Assembly: GCA_001574975.1 (NCBI GenBank) | Contig: KQ965791.1 | Span: forward strand, 219,283 to 280,638 | Reading direction: 5' to 3' | DNA from: Gonapodya prolifera JEL478 | Taxonomy: Eukaryota > Monoblepharomycota > Monoblepharidomycetes > Monoblepharidales > Gonapodyaceae | Length of the DNA stretch: 61,356 nucleotides | Shown here: piece after piece, positions 21,610-32,800 of the stretch | How positions within the stretch are numbered: the stretch's first letter is position 1 | Layout: each line of letters begins with the position of its first letter | Notes under the pieces: generated by a model | What the model saw: only the letters and a program-made list of their open reading frames with translations | The model's database searches: none | Told to the model about the DNA's origin: nothing | Position numbers and translations under genes: made by a program

Positions 21610-22985
21610 TATTTTGATTACTCCTAAAAAAATTCCCCTAACCATACTTCCTCTTCACCGCGACCAACCTTCCAAAATTTTCCTCACAATACATCAGCCA
21701 CCACACTCCGTCTTCGGTTCAACCTATTCTGACGTCCCACCGCGCCCCCAATCTCATTCACGTACGCCGCGCGCCCTGTATGGCCGTAGAAGCGCGTCAG
21801 TCTTTGTTGCCCAGGTCAGGGCGATGGCGAATTCGTCGTCGTCCGCGACGCCGGAGAGGATGAGGACCTAGAACCCCGTTCAGAGGCGCCATGGGAACGT
21901 GATTGCAATGGTGGTCAAGTCCCCGATCGCACCGCCGATGGGGTGCAGTGCAGCCTTTATGAGCGGAGCGTTGGTGAATCGGGTGACGAGGATGTCTGTG
22001 ATGGCTGGTGACAGGGTTTCGATCCACAACACCTGGAGAGTGCTCGCGCGTGTTGGTAGATTTGGAGGCCACCGATGCACAAGTGGATTTTAACGGTGCG
22101 TAGTGTGAACTGGAGGGTGGGTGGGCGGGGTGCGGAGCGGTGGTGGGGTGACAGGGGAGAACGATGAGGTTTGGAGGAAGAGGAAAGAAGGATAGGATGG
22201 AAAGGACACCGTACCTGTATAATGACGGCGAAGTTGGCGCCGGCGCCTTGGATTGCCCACAAAAGGCCTGAGTTCTGCGTTTCGCTCGCAATCACTGCAA
22301 GAGCGAGACGACGAAACCAAATGAGTTGTAGGCCGGGCCCCGGCTACGAGACGCGAGAGATGAGCGTAAAACGTACCTATATCGCCATTGGCCAAGACAG
22401 CTTCCACTTCAAGCAGGTTATCCACCGTCATCCCCTTGTGCCTCGACAGGTACCCATAGCCCCCTCCCACAGTGTACCCTCCCACGCCCGTATCCGCGTT
22501 CGTCCCCGAGGGCACTGCGACGCCGTACACGGAACACGCCCCTGTCGAGGTCACCGAGCCTGGCGCCTCCTTGAACGTGGGCGACGCTGTTGGAGGGGTC
22601 CACTACGACGGCGGAGAGGAGAGTGGATCTAGCATGACACGGTGGTCTTCGGTGCTGTGGATGGTGTGCCGCCCGCCGGCGATGGTGAGGTCACTAGAGA
22701 GGTTGGTGTTTTGCGCACATGAGTTGGATGGATGTGGGTAACAGCAAACAGTACACTCACATGGAGTGTTTTCCCGCCCACTTGATGGTCTCGGACACGT
22801 CTTTGGCGTCCTTCGGAGCAACCGTCGCGGCAGGGTAGGTTTGGATTTGATAGTTCCACCTGTTTCTGGTTTGTTATGGCGATGCGAGTTATTAAACTCA
22901 AACCTTTCGTCTCTGCAAAGGTGAATCCGCGTCACTCTCGTTGGCTTGCGAAGGTCTTCGCCAGCTTGTATCAGTGACCCACCCG
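21610..22985 (-). pseudogene. BBE-type FAD-linked oxidoreductase pseudogene
   Basis: On the minus strand this interval follows the intact gene at 25522-27467 exon by exon: WNYQIQTYPAATVAPKDAKD, DLTIAGGRHTIHST, NADTGVGGYTVGGGYGYLSR, LHPIGGAIGDL and finally NQNIVV. Lesions visible by comparison: the donor of the second intron is GAGAGT instead of GTGAGT (about 22952); a deletion just after HRVMLD shifts the frame (about 22612); about 370 bases of coding sequence between IGGLQIY and CCGSKP are missing (about 22025); and the C-terminal exon is shifted and stopped. It therefore lacks part of the substrate domain and cannot make enzyme. It is inverted relative to the intact gene and about 2.5 kb away. 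Confidence 0.85.
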
Positions 22986-25521
22986 ATCATCAGAGCACCA
23001 CACACGAGCGTTTTTGCTCCCGAGCAGTCGAGTGTAGATGTTTCAAAATTACCTTCACACGACGCAATTCAAGAGTGTAGCCGCTTGATATTTTGAGTCT
23101 ACGCTGGTACTTGGATGCCACGTCACCCTTTAAGGCGCAAGGTACAAACCATAGATACCCTATTGCGAAAACAATTTTACTTTAACTCTGTCCGACATCT
23201 GTGCGTGCACTGGATGGTGACGGCAGCTTCTCCCGAGGCATGGTTTCATTCTCACAGTCTGTTTAACATCTTCATCGCGCGACCTTCTGGCCGGCTGCCG
23301 AAGCTCCAATTAAGACAGCATGTTCTGGCTCCTGAGCGGATCAAGCACAAATGCTGCTGTGTACGTTCTGGCGGAGCAGGTAAGAGGTATCCTTGATTGG
23401 CACCCATTCATCCGCGTCGTTCGCGCTCCTTGATCACACCATTGCTTCCGATGCTCAGCCCTATCTCCGCGTAATTTGAGGCGCGCTTTACTGTTCGGGC
23501 GCGCGGAAATGAGTTTCACGCGATCCGACTTGTTTGATCCTTGCAGTGCGATGTTGACAATTGCCTGTTTAGCTGTAGGGCGGGCCTTTACAGAGATTTC
23601 GTCATTTCTACCGTTTCCTTTTTACTTTAACTCAAAAGCACGCATTTTTTGTTGCATGAACATATATTTTAGCTCCACTCCGGATCAAGCAGTCAATCTA
23701 CACCCTCCGGCCCTGAGCAGTTTGAGCACAAGCTTTACAAATTCGTCGGTGCTGCACAGCATTTCTCCACGACTACGGTAGCTGACATGGTGCTCTGGCT
23801 CTCCATTTTGATCTTGGTTCCCGCGCACCACGGTTGCTACCATCCTTAATCCAGGTGAAGCGCTGCACAGGACACAGTCCTCAATGTCACATATTACCAA
23901 ACCATTCAGTTGGATGTTGGCCGTGCGGCAGGAGTAAAAGACCTGAAGTCGAACATTTTGACATCATAGCAAGACAATTGACGAGTCAGATTATGCATTT
24001 GGTACACGTCCCCTTGAAAGGATTTTCTTTCTCGTGTTTTTTTTTTTTTTTTTTGTTTGTTTGTTTGTTTGCGTCGAAAAAGCTTAGAACCCCGTCACCT
24101 TTGTGCTCCTTGTTCAGCTGCCAATGAGACAAGAGAATAGAAGCAGCAATCACTGCTAGATACTCAGGAATGTTAGCCAAGTGAGCTGATTCCGGCTTTC
24201 CAATTTCTGTTTGTGAGCTTTCTCTACCTCAAAAAGCTGTGAGTTTTCTTGCGTTAGCGCATCCTGAGAGCGTCAGCAACAGATATGCGGCGACATTTTC
24301 GCCAGGCACATTGGAGCGGACATTGTATGAAATTTGGCTCGACTGCTGGTCAAGGTGCTTTATACTCCAAGAATAGCCACTTTGATCGGTGCGAGTATTC
24401 AATCCAATAGTCTGAGCACCCCCTTCGTCGAGTATTTCGGTGAGGCTTTTGATAGCCATCATTGCTCAAATATTTAGATTTGTGCTCTGCGATGCTCGTG
24501 GCTCGGAATTGAGGGTGATCGAAACAATTCTGTGTGGGACATGGGTTGGGGGCATAAAAATCTGCAAAAGACCTCCACGTCTGACGTCAGCCAGCTAGTG
24601 CAACCTCAGAGAAGCGCCGAGCCACCGAGCAAGCTGTTAATGCTTTTTCAAACTGCTCAGGCGACTTAACTTTGTGTTGAATGTCCCTTGATCAGCATTT
24701 GAGCCAAAATATACGCAAGCTGCGTTCCTTGACTTCATGACCGACATCTGGCGCCAGTGTTCTGTATCCCAAAGGTGTGCTCACCCATAAAAAGTGAGAG
24801 TGCTTGAGATACTGTCAGCATATGAGTGGAAATGCTCAACTTCGAGAGCCGCTACTAAGTAGTCTGGCAACAGCTGACATCGGCAAACTCTCACGACACA
24901 GCCTTCCAAGCTCAAATTAGTCGGAGCTCGCTCACCACATTTAGACATGTCACGAAATCGGGTCTGAAATCACACGGAAGGGAGAGGTGTTGTTGAGGAC
25001 ATGAAGCGGTGAAGTAGCACAAATAAGACGAGGATGACGCGGTAAATGTACGAAATGTACGAGTGACTTGTATTTATAACTGGTGCAACCCGGAAATATA
25101 ATCATCTAACTTACTTCGCGAGAGCGCTAGTTTGCAATATTCATGCAAGCTCTGCGACTGTTAAGATGATCGGGCGGACCACAAGTGCAAGGTGGCAAAA
25201 AGCAGCATGCGGTCTCGCTAAAAATGAAGTACGTTGAAAGATGCCGGTGGTTTGGTGGTTGAGAATGGGCTTGTAAAATGGAGGAGAGTAGTTGACGCAA
25301 TCTAAAGCTCGTAATCTCGATCATAATCCGGTGTGAGATTAACGTTTGATGACATGGCAGTGCAGTTGGGGCTTAGACCGCTTTGGTGTATATTACGGTA
25401 GAAGTAGCGGTGGAGAATAGGGTTGTTCCGCCTCCGCTGCCTGGATAAAAGACGAAGGCAAACTCCGCGTTTCGTCAAACTGTCATTCCGTTCATTGGCA
25501 CTCTCGCTACGAAACAAAAGC
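22986..25521. other. Gene-poor 2.5 kb between the inverted oxidoreductase copies
   Basis: No convincing gene. A small frame on minus, 24462-24229, gives 77 residues (MMAIKSLTEILDEGGAQTIG at the start, AAYLLLTLSGCANARKL near the end) and could be a small protein or an exon. Another on + starts at ATG 23115. Neither has a recognised domain. The stretch next to 25521 should hold the promoter of the oxidase gene. A short T/GTTT repeat is listed separately. Confidence 0.35.
24037..24071. repeat. T tract followed by GTTT microsatellite
   Basis: About 18 consecutive T residues followed by four GTTT units. A simple-sequence repeat, likely length-variable. Confidence 0.9.
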
Positions 25522-27467
25522 ATGGCGCCGTCAGGAGATTACAACGCAAAATCCACTGAAACGCAAGGCAAGTCGCTTGCTGTGGTCCGTCGGTCACCTG
25601 GCGAACTCAACGGCAACTCTCTGCCCAGCAGACGTCCTTCTCAAGCTGCTGACCAGCGATGCACCGAGTTTTGTCCCACTCAGCGTCTTTGACGATCTGA
25701 GAGCGGCCATCAAGGGACGCGTTTACTTCAAACACGACGAAGGGTACGAAGACCTTCGCAAACCGACGTGAGTATCGCGCATCCACGTCCAAAGAGTCAA
25801 AAAATGTTTTCACCAACGCCCATCGCCACCGCAATCGGGAAACAGGTGGAACTTCCAAATCCAAACGTACCCAGGCGCGATTGTTGTTCCGAAGGACGCC
25901 AAAGACGTGTCTGAGACAATCAAGTGGGCGGGAAAACACTCCATGTGAGTGTACTGCTTGCTGTTACCCACATCCATCCAACTCATGTTCGCAAAACACC
26001 AACATCTCCAGTGACCTCACCATCGCCGGCGGGCGGCACACCATCCACAGCACCAAAGACCACCGCGTCACGCTAGACCTCACTCTGCTCTCCGCCGTCG
26101 TAGTGGACCCCTCCAACAGCATCGCCCACGTTCAAGGAGGTGCAAGGCTCGGGGAACTCGACAGGGCGTGTTCCGTGTACGGCGTCGCAGTGCCCTCGGG
26201 GACGAACGCGGATACGGGCGTGGGAGGGTACACTGTGGGAGGGGGCTATGGGTACCTGTCGAGGCAGAAGGGCATGACGGTGGATAATCTGCTCGAAGTG
26301 GAAGCTGTCTTGGCCAGTGGCGAAATCGGTGCGTTGCATCTCTCGTGTCTTTTGGCTGCCGATGACAACTCTTATGGTTTCGACATCCTGCACTGCAGTG
26401 ATCGCGAACCGCACCCAAAACTCGGACCTCTTCTGGGCAATCCAAGGCGCCGGAGCCAACTTCGCCGTCATTACCAGGGTACGTTCACCTTTCTTTGGCT
26501 CCAAACCATGTCTGCCCCTGAAACCCCCCCTCTCCCCCACCCTCCACCATCCAGTTCACATTCCGGACCTTCAAAATCCACTCCTGCGTCGGTGGCCTCC
26601 AGATCTACCCACCCACGCACGCTCGCGCCCTCCTCGAGGTCCTCCAACATACCATGTCCCCCGGCCCACGCCCGCTCTCCACGTCCGTCCTCCTCACATT
26701 CGCTCCGCCACCGGGTGTCGCACCCGAGGAAGCCCGCAAGCCGGCTGCGGTTTTGATGCCGGTGTATGTCGGGCTCGGCGAAGAGGGGGATGCGGGTGAG
26801 CAGGAACGAAAGCAGGCGAGAGCAGTGTTGGAGGAACAAATGGAGGCTGTGCCGGAGGCGGTCATGACGCAGGTCGGTGATATGGACTACTGGAACGGTC
26901 TGCAGAACCTTGCGGAAGTCGCGCAGGCTGCCGGACGGTGGTACGAGAAGGTGAGCTCGGTTGTACTCCTGCATTAGTGTGGCAGGGCGACTCTTCATCG
27001 ATGCTTTCCGTCCCTTCACCCCCCGACTCCAGGCGTTGTGGATCGAAACCCTCTCCTCCGCCGTCATGGACATCCTCGTCTCCCAATTTACCAAAGCCCC
27101 GCTGAAAGGCTGCACGATCGCTCTGCACCCCATCGGTGGTGCGATCGGGGACTTGGCGCCCACATCCACTGCGTTCCCATGGCGTCTCAAAACGGGGTTT
27201 TGGGTCCTCATCCTCTCCCGCGTGGCTGACGACGCCGAGTTCGCCATCGCGCGCACATGGGCGACGGAGACCGACGCACTTCTACGACCGTACAGGGCTG
27301 CAGCGTACGTCAATGAAATTGGGGGCGCGGTCGGAAGCCAGGACGGCGCGAAGGCGAGTGTGGTGGGCGAGGTCTACTATGGGGAGAATTTTGGGCGGCT
27401 GGTGCAGGTGAAGAGGAAGTATGATGAGGGGAATTTCTTTCGGAACAATCATAATATTGTGGTGTAG
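25522..27467 (+). CDS. FAD-linked oxidoreductase, berberine-bridge-enzyme type (502 aa)
   Basis: Seven exons: 25522-25567, 25632-25767, 25846-25944, 26012-26328, 26399-26478, 26555-26950 and 27033-27467. All phases close; intron 1 is of the GC-AG type. The FAD-binding (PCMH) domain is seen in AGGRHTIHST (residues 99-108, where His103 is the likely covalent flavin attachment), NADTGVGGYTVGGGYGYLSR and FWAIQGAGANFAVIT. The C-terminal BBE motif is complete: YYGENFGRLVQVKRKYDEGN followed by FFRNNHNIVV. The second, cysteine attachment site of bicovalent members is absent (Thr-Gly at that place), so the flavin is probably singly linked. Such enzymes oxidise sugars, alcohols or secondary metabolites with oxygen, making peroxide. 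No signal peptide is seen. It is the intact partner of the pseudogene at 21610. Confidence 0.9.
25568..25631 (+). other. GC-AG intron
   Basis: Exon 1 ends AACGCAAG and the intron begins GCAAGT, the classic strong context for GC donors, ending CCCAGCAG. Removing these 64 bases joins a Gln codon to GACGTCCTT in frame (ETQ to DVLLKLL). Reading through gives a stop at 25690-25692. Confidence 0.75.
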
Positions 27468-27720
27468 TTTACACTTTGCATGCTTAGAGGGTGCATACAT
27501 ATTGAAGCTTTAATTTCTAAGAAGTGTCGACAATGCGCTAATGGCGAGTACATCATGAGAATAGCTAGGTATGGACGGAAATATCCACCAACACCTTCAT
27601 GGATTTTCCGGATTGTGGCGCAGCGGTCCTTGGACGGTATGTGCTCTGTGAAAACTGCAGGCAAACGACAGTGCCGGAGGGGTGTCTCTCCAGTCTACCG
27701 AGCGCCCATCCACCCAATTG

Positions 27721-28471
27721 ATGTCCTCTGACCAAATCCTCGCCCTTTCTGAAAGATTCTTCAGTGTCATCGCGGAAGGGGATGTCGAGGCAGCGAGAGA
27801 CTTCAACGCTCCTGATGCAAAGATTTGGTACGTTCCGCTAGCAGCTTACTATTACGTTCCAGTCCTCACCAGCTCTCTACTACTCACACTGCCGGACAAA
27901 ATCAAAGTCACAATACTGACCTCATATTTCAAACCGTTGACGAAAACATCGTCACCCTCCTTGCCTTGGCCAAAACGACATCCTCCCGCTCATGCACGGA
28001 CGTTGTGGTCTCCACGTTCCAAAGGAAAGACGGCACAAAAGGATTCATTCAAGAGTATGTGTTGGTGGCCAAGTCAGTGAGTTGCTTTTGCTCAGACGTC
28101 GTGTCACGGGGCGGTTTGGGGATGTGGCGACGATCTTCCCAATTCAGGGATAGTTGAGATTGCAGTTTGATTCTACTCCTACAGCTTTCCGGCCCCACTC
28201 TCCGCCTCCCCGTCTGTGTTATCTGTACCGTTAACTCGAATGCAACCCGGATCACCCAACTCCGCGAGGTGAGTTGACTTTAGGCATTCAGCCCGAATCT
28301 TTACTTCACCAGTACCCCCCGTCACATGGACCGAGTCGCGATCGGCAAGTATACCTCACTGGTCGTGGCGTCGCGCAAGGAGTTGAAGAAGTCGGGAAAG
28401 CTGTAAATAGTGTACTAATTTGGTGGGCGGCGATACGATTAATAGCTTGGACATTTACGTCCCTGGAGTGA
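27721..28471 (+). CDS. SnoaL-like / NTF2-fold protein, copy 2, with altered C terminus (172 aa)
   Basis: Exons 27721-27827, 27908-28076, 28185-28268 and 28313-28471, with the same three intron positions as copy 1. The N-terminal part is conserved (MSSDQILALSERFFSVIAEG, APDAKI-equivalent APDAKIC in which the Trp of copy 1 becomes Cys at the splice junction, then HNTDLIFQTVDENIVTLL). In the last exon the copy 1 sequence (MDQV-IDKYT-LVVA-RKELKK) is still encoded, but one base out of phase with the acceptor at 28312, so the predicted product ends in an unrelated 53-residue tail. Either this is a frame-damaged copy or another acceptor is used. The gene starts 253 bases after the oxidase and is followed 233 bases later by the nitroreductase. 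Confidence 0.7.
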
Positions 28472-28704
28472 GACACGGAAGTGTTTGGATATGGCGTGGG
28501 CAGTTGACACCTTCTCGCTGACCTAATCCAGACAACTCATAATTACCAAGCGATCTGCGACTCCTGCGACTCACTTTCTTTTGCGTGACAAAATCTTTGC
28601 ACGACCGCTGAAGTGCCGGATAAACCCCTTTCGGCGAAGCGGAAAGGTAAGAGGTTTCCGAAATCACGAAAAATTCTCTTTTCCTTTCTTCAATTTCTTG
28701 ATCG

Positions 28705-29566
28705 ATGGCCTCTGCATCCGCCTCTGGCTCCAACTCCTCCCCATCCTACGACGACGTCGTTCTCGGTCGTCGGTCCATCCGAGGATTTCTCCGTAAACCG
28801 GTACCCCGCGAAGTCGTACAGGAAGTGCTGTCACTCGCTCTCCGGGCGCCATCATCACTAAATACACAGCCGTGGAACTTCTACGTCGTTTCCGGTGCCC
28901 CGCTTGATGCCATTCGAGCTGAAAACACCAGGAGGAACCTCGCAGGTGTCCCGCCCAGCAGGGAGCCCCGAAGCCACGGAGAGTATACTGGCGTACACCG
29001 GGACAGACAAGTGGAGATTGCGAAGCAGCTGTTCGCGGCGATGGACATTCCCAGGAACGATAAAGCCAAGCGAACGGATTGGGTTCTCCGAGGATTCCGA
29101 CAGTTTGACGCCCCTGTTTCGGTGAGTCCGTATGCTATGTTCTGCATCCAAATATTTCAGAAGGGCTCAGCAATGCTCCTCCAACCTGGCGACCTCGCGC
29201 CATCGCTTTTGGGAACCTTAATGGCGCCACCAGATTGTCGTCACATACGACCGCACGATTCTCGGCGGCGACATCGGCCCATTCGACTGCGGCGCCGTCG
29301 TGAACGCACTCGTGAACGCCGCGTGGTCGCGCGGGCTCGGTTGCGTAATTAACTCGCAGGGGATCATGCAGACTCCTGTCGTCCGCGAGTTCGCAAAGAT
29401 CCCTCAAGACCAGGTCGTCATGATTTGTGTCGCCATGGGATGGCCGGACGAAACCTTCCCGGCGAATGCGGTCGTGTCGAAGCGGAAGGGGGTGGATCAG
29501 TGTGTGACGTTTATTGGGTTTGATGATGACGAGGCGGGGAAAGGCGCGGGGAAGAGTAAATTATAA
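28705..29566 (+). CDS. Nitroreductase-family FMN enzyme (249 aa)
   Basis: Two exons, 28705-29121 and 29234-29566, joined in phase across a 112-base intron. Family marks are the N-terminal VVLGRRSIRGFLRKPVP, where the Arg-Arg-Ser-x-Arg residues contact the FMN phosphate, LRAPSSLNTQPWNFYVVSG, and the C-terminal VVMICVAMGWPDETFPAN. These proteins are FMN-dependent NAD(P)H reductases acting on nitroaromatics, quinones or enones, usually as dimers. Length is normal for the family; no targeting signal is clear, so cytosolic is likely. Same strand and immediately downstream of the oxidase and the SnoaL-like gene, which suggests a shared pathway, although fungi do not usually form operons. Confidence 0.88.
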
Positions 29567-29893
29567 ACTATAGATTCTACATTATTATTTGAGTCTAGGA
29601 TGTAAAGAGGAGAATGGTGTTCGTGGTGTTCTCCTGTCTGCTAGTGCCAGGAATTTTGTGCGCAATTCCCACTCAGTCAAACCGTCGACGATCGCATACG
29701 GATGGCGATGGAGTGCTGATTCAGCCCAAAGGTGATACTTCCAATACTCAGGGCTCGGGAGGACCCCACTGTCACGTTCTGGTCTACCCTCACCGACCTC
29801 GTGAACATCAATCACTTGCTTCGACGGCGTCAAAGTCCACTGGTGTCTCGTACATAACCCTAGAGAACTCAGAACACGCTCTTGACTCCAGAG
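29567..29893. other. Intergenic spacer
   Basis: Separates the nitroreductase from the ankyrin gene on the same strand. No feature recognised. Confidence 0.4.
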
Positions 29894-32800
29894 ATGACGG
29901 CTGTTGCGAATGAAGCGAAGCAGACAGGCATCGCGGTCTCAACACCTTGGAACGCGACAACGAAGGCCCCCCGGCATGGAGGCGGTGTCGACGAATACCG
30001 AGACCAGGGTCTGTATGAAGAAGGCGATATAGATGATCGAACACTGCTACCACCTCTTCCAGGAGTCGCTGCAGGATCCCGCAAAGCGACACCCCCACTC
30101 TCTGCATTTCCAACACCCTCGTTTCACTTCCGGGATCTCTCGCTGTCGTCGACGGACTCAGACTCGCTTGAGGCTGCGACGCTTCCGTTACGTAGTGCTG
30201 AACCGCCTGATTTGGATTACGAAGATGCAGACTTGGAGGACCTGGCGAACCCTGGGAACCTCGCTCGCGCTCTCTTCTCCGCAGTCGACGCGGGAGACCC
30301 GGACGTATTGTCTTCGCTGCTCTCTCGAGCGCCTTCCCATACTCTGGTCCTTCAGGTCCTTCTGACAACAACGTACGCAAATTTACCTCAACCACTCCCC
30401 GATTCCCCTTCGACCGCGTCTCCTCGCTACCCGCACGATCCTTCCGACACTCTCGCTTCAACACTGCTGGGACCATCAGTATCCCATCTCAACGCACTTC
30501 ACATTGCGTGCATGCAAGGTGAAGAGGACACAGCCATCGTGCTCCTCCGATACGTTCGCCGGGCGTCTCAAGAACTTCGATCTCGGAAAGTACTCGGTGA
30601 ATTTGTTGGCCGTGTTTGGGGAGACGGAAACTCCACACTTCATCTGGCGTCGTACTACGGCATGTCTCGATTGGTGGAGGAGTTGATTGAGTGTGGAGCG
30701 AACATGGGGAAGAAGAATGGACAGGGATATAGGGCGGTGGACTGCGCTGCTGATGGAGAGACGAGAATGGCGTTCATGACTCGCGAAGTGGCGGAGGGTG
30801 TTCTTGAGAGTGAGTACGCGATGTCCCACGCGATATTCAATGAACCTTAACTTTGACCAACTGCACGCAACTCTTTTATCAGATCCCCCAAGTATTCCGC
30901 CCCCTCTACCGTCCATTTCGGACATAGCACCAGATGCAACCTTGCCGACCCCTCCACAACGACACAGTCCTGTAGGGACCGCCTTACCCATCTCCCCCCA
31001 GGATACGTCGACCGAGCGAAAGGTGTCGTCGCCAACGTCTGCCTCGAAGTCACTAACGGACGGAGCACAAGATAATGAAGCGCTTGCAGGGGGTTCCATG
31101 ATATCAACGAAAACTGCAAATGAAAGCGCAAACGAAAGTGGAGCCCCGAGAGCTCATACATCCGGCAGAGTTCGTTTTCCACCAATCCCTTTACTTTTAC
31201 ATCTCTGCGGACAGCCGGACAGTTGTGACCCGCCGTGCACTGCCGAATCCGTCTGCCCTACTATCTCCTCAATCCTTTCATCATCCGTATTCCCTTCTCC
31301 CTCTGTGGCAACTTCTTCCCGAACGCCGGGGAAATCATTCACACCACTCCACCTTGCCTGCACGTCTGGAAACCTGCCCGCCCTCCACGCTCTCCTCGCT
31401 GCAGGGCCAGACTTGAACGCGCGGGACGTCGAAGGATGGACGGCCTTGCATTGCGGTGCAGCAGAGGGATGGGCGGAAATCGTTCGCGAGGTGGCAAGCT
31501 GGGGGAGGGATGGGAGCTTGGAGGAAGAGGCGAGAGCGGATCTGTGGGCACGGACATGGGAGGGCGAAACTATTGGGGATATCGCGGAAGGTTCAGCAGG
31601 GGATGTGTGGCGAGGTGAGTAATTGTGCTGCTCGAGCTCGACGTTTCAAACGTAATCCTATTTCATTTGAAGAACTTGTGGCTGAGTACGACCCCTCGGA
31701 CCCTTACAGCAATCCGGTTGAATCTTTAGATGAGGCGGAACGGAGGTCTGATGAAGCCAGCTCGCCGTATGGTACTTCTCCTTCCACGGCCGAATCCAGC
31801 TCCGCGTCACCACGAGAACCTTCGAGCAAGGAAGCTAGAGATGGTGACGTCGATAACCCTCGTCGACAACCTCTCCCAAGCAACGCTGTTCCGCGGAGAT
31901 CAGCGATGCGGAAAAGCAAAAAAGTAGGACACCAAATCGCGGAAACAAGGGGAGATGAAAAGGCGGAACTGTCCGCTTCGACACACTCTACAAGCCCGAC
32001 CACCCCAGCTCAAGTCGTGGCTCCGCCCCAAGAATCCGGCGTTACACATTCCACAGGAACTGCCACCGCGACCATCAGTGTGGAATTGGAGTTACTGGCT
32101 CCTCGACCATCGACCCCGACAAAGAGCGAGACAGCTCTTTCCAGTACTGCCAAAATGTCTCACGTTACGCCAGCGGAAACACCTCGTGTCCCTGTAGCTT
32201 CTGCACCCGCCTTAACGCCAATTCCAACTCTTCGTATTCCTGATACGTTGTTAGTGAGAACCATTTCTCCTGTTGTCGACGCAAAGGGACCGTCTGGTAA
32301 TGAAGAAATCACCAGCCCTGTCGGGAAAGTTTCTCATACTCGCGATCGTACGCATGTTAACGAGAAGCGAAGCGATCTTTCTTCCGGTCCTCGAATGACT
32401 TCAGAAGGGTCAGATGCGAACGCGGACGTTACTGCCACCGTGGACAAGGGTAAGGTGGGGGAACACCCAACAGAGAAGCCGACTCCTCCACCACGTGCAA
32501 TCATCACGTCGGAGCCGAAAGCGACACCGGCGTCTACCTCACCACGAACTGTCACTGCACCTGTTCTACCCGCAACTCCGTCATCTCTCCATGTCACCTC
32601 TCCTAGGCAAATTCCTCCCTCCGCAAGCACTCAAGGAGCAAGCGGCAGCGGAAAGCCTCCTTCACCATCTCAAATTTCAAAGATACCCCGCGCCAGACAG
32701 TCGCCGCCATCTCCACGACGGGAGAGTGCCGTGACTGACGGATCAACGACGCCGTCTTCGACGACCGCGCAAGGGAAAGTGGGCTCTCCAGCCACAACAC

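Noticed and set aside
24037-24071. T tract and GTTT repeat as a transposon poly(A) tail
   Set aside because: No retroelement coding sequence or target duplication adjoins it; a simple microsatellite is enough.
29894-29894. Reading the 29.5-29.9 kb gap as evidence of an operon from the oxidase through the ankyrin gene
   Set aside because: Each gene has its own introns and a spacer; fungi rarely use operons, and the ankyrin protein has no metabolic link.
30476-31099. A 207-codon minus frame
   Set aside because: Antisense of the ankyrin exons and an intron; contains no motif.
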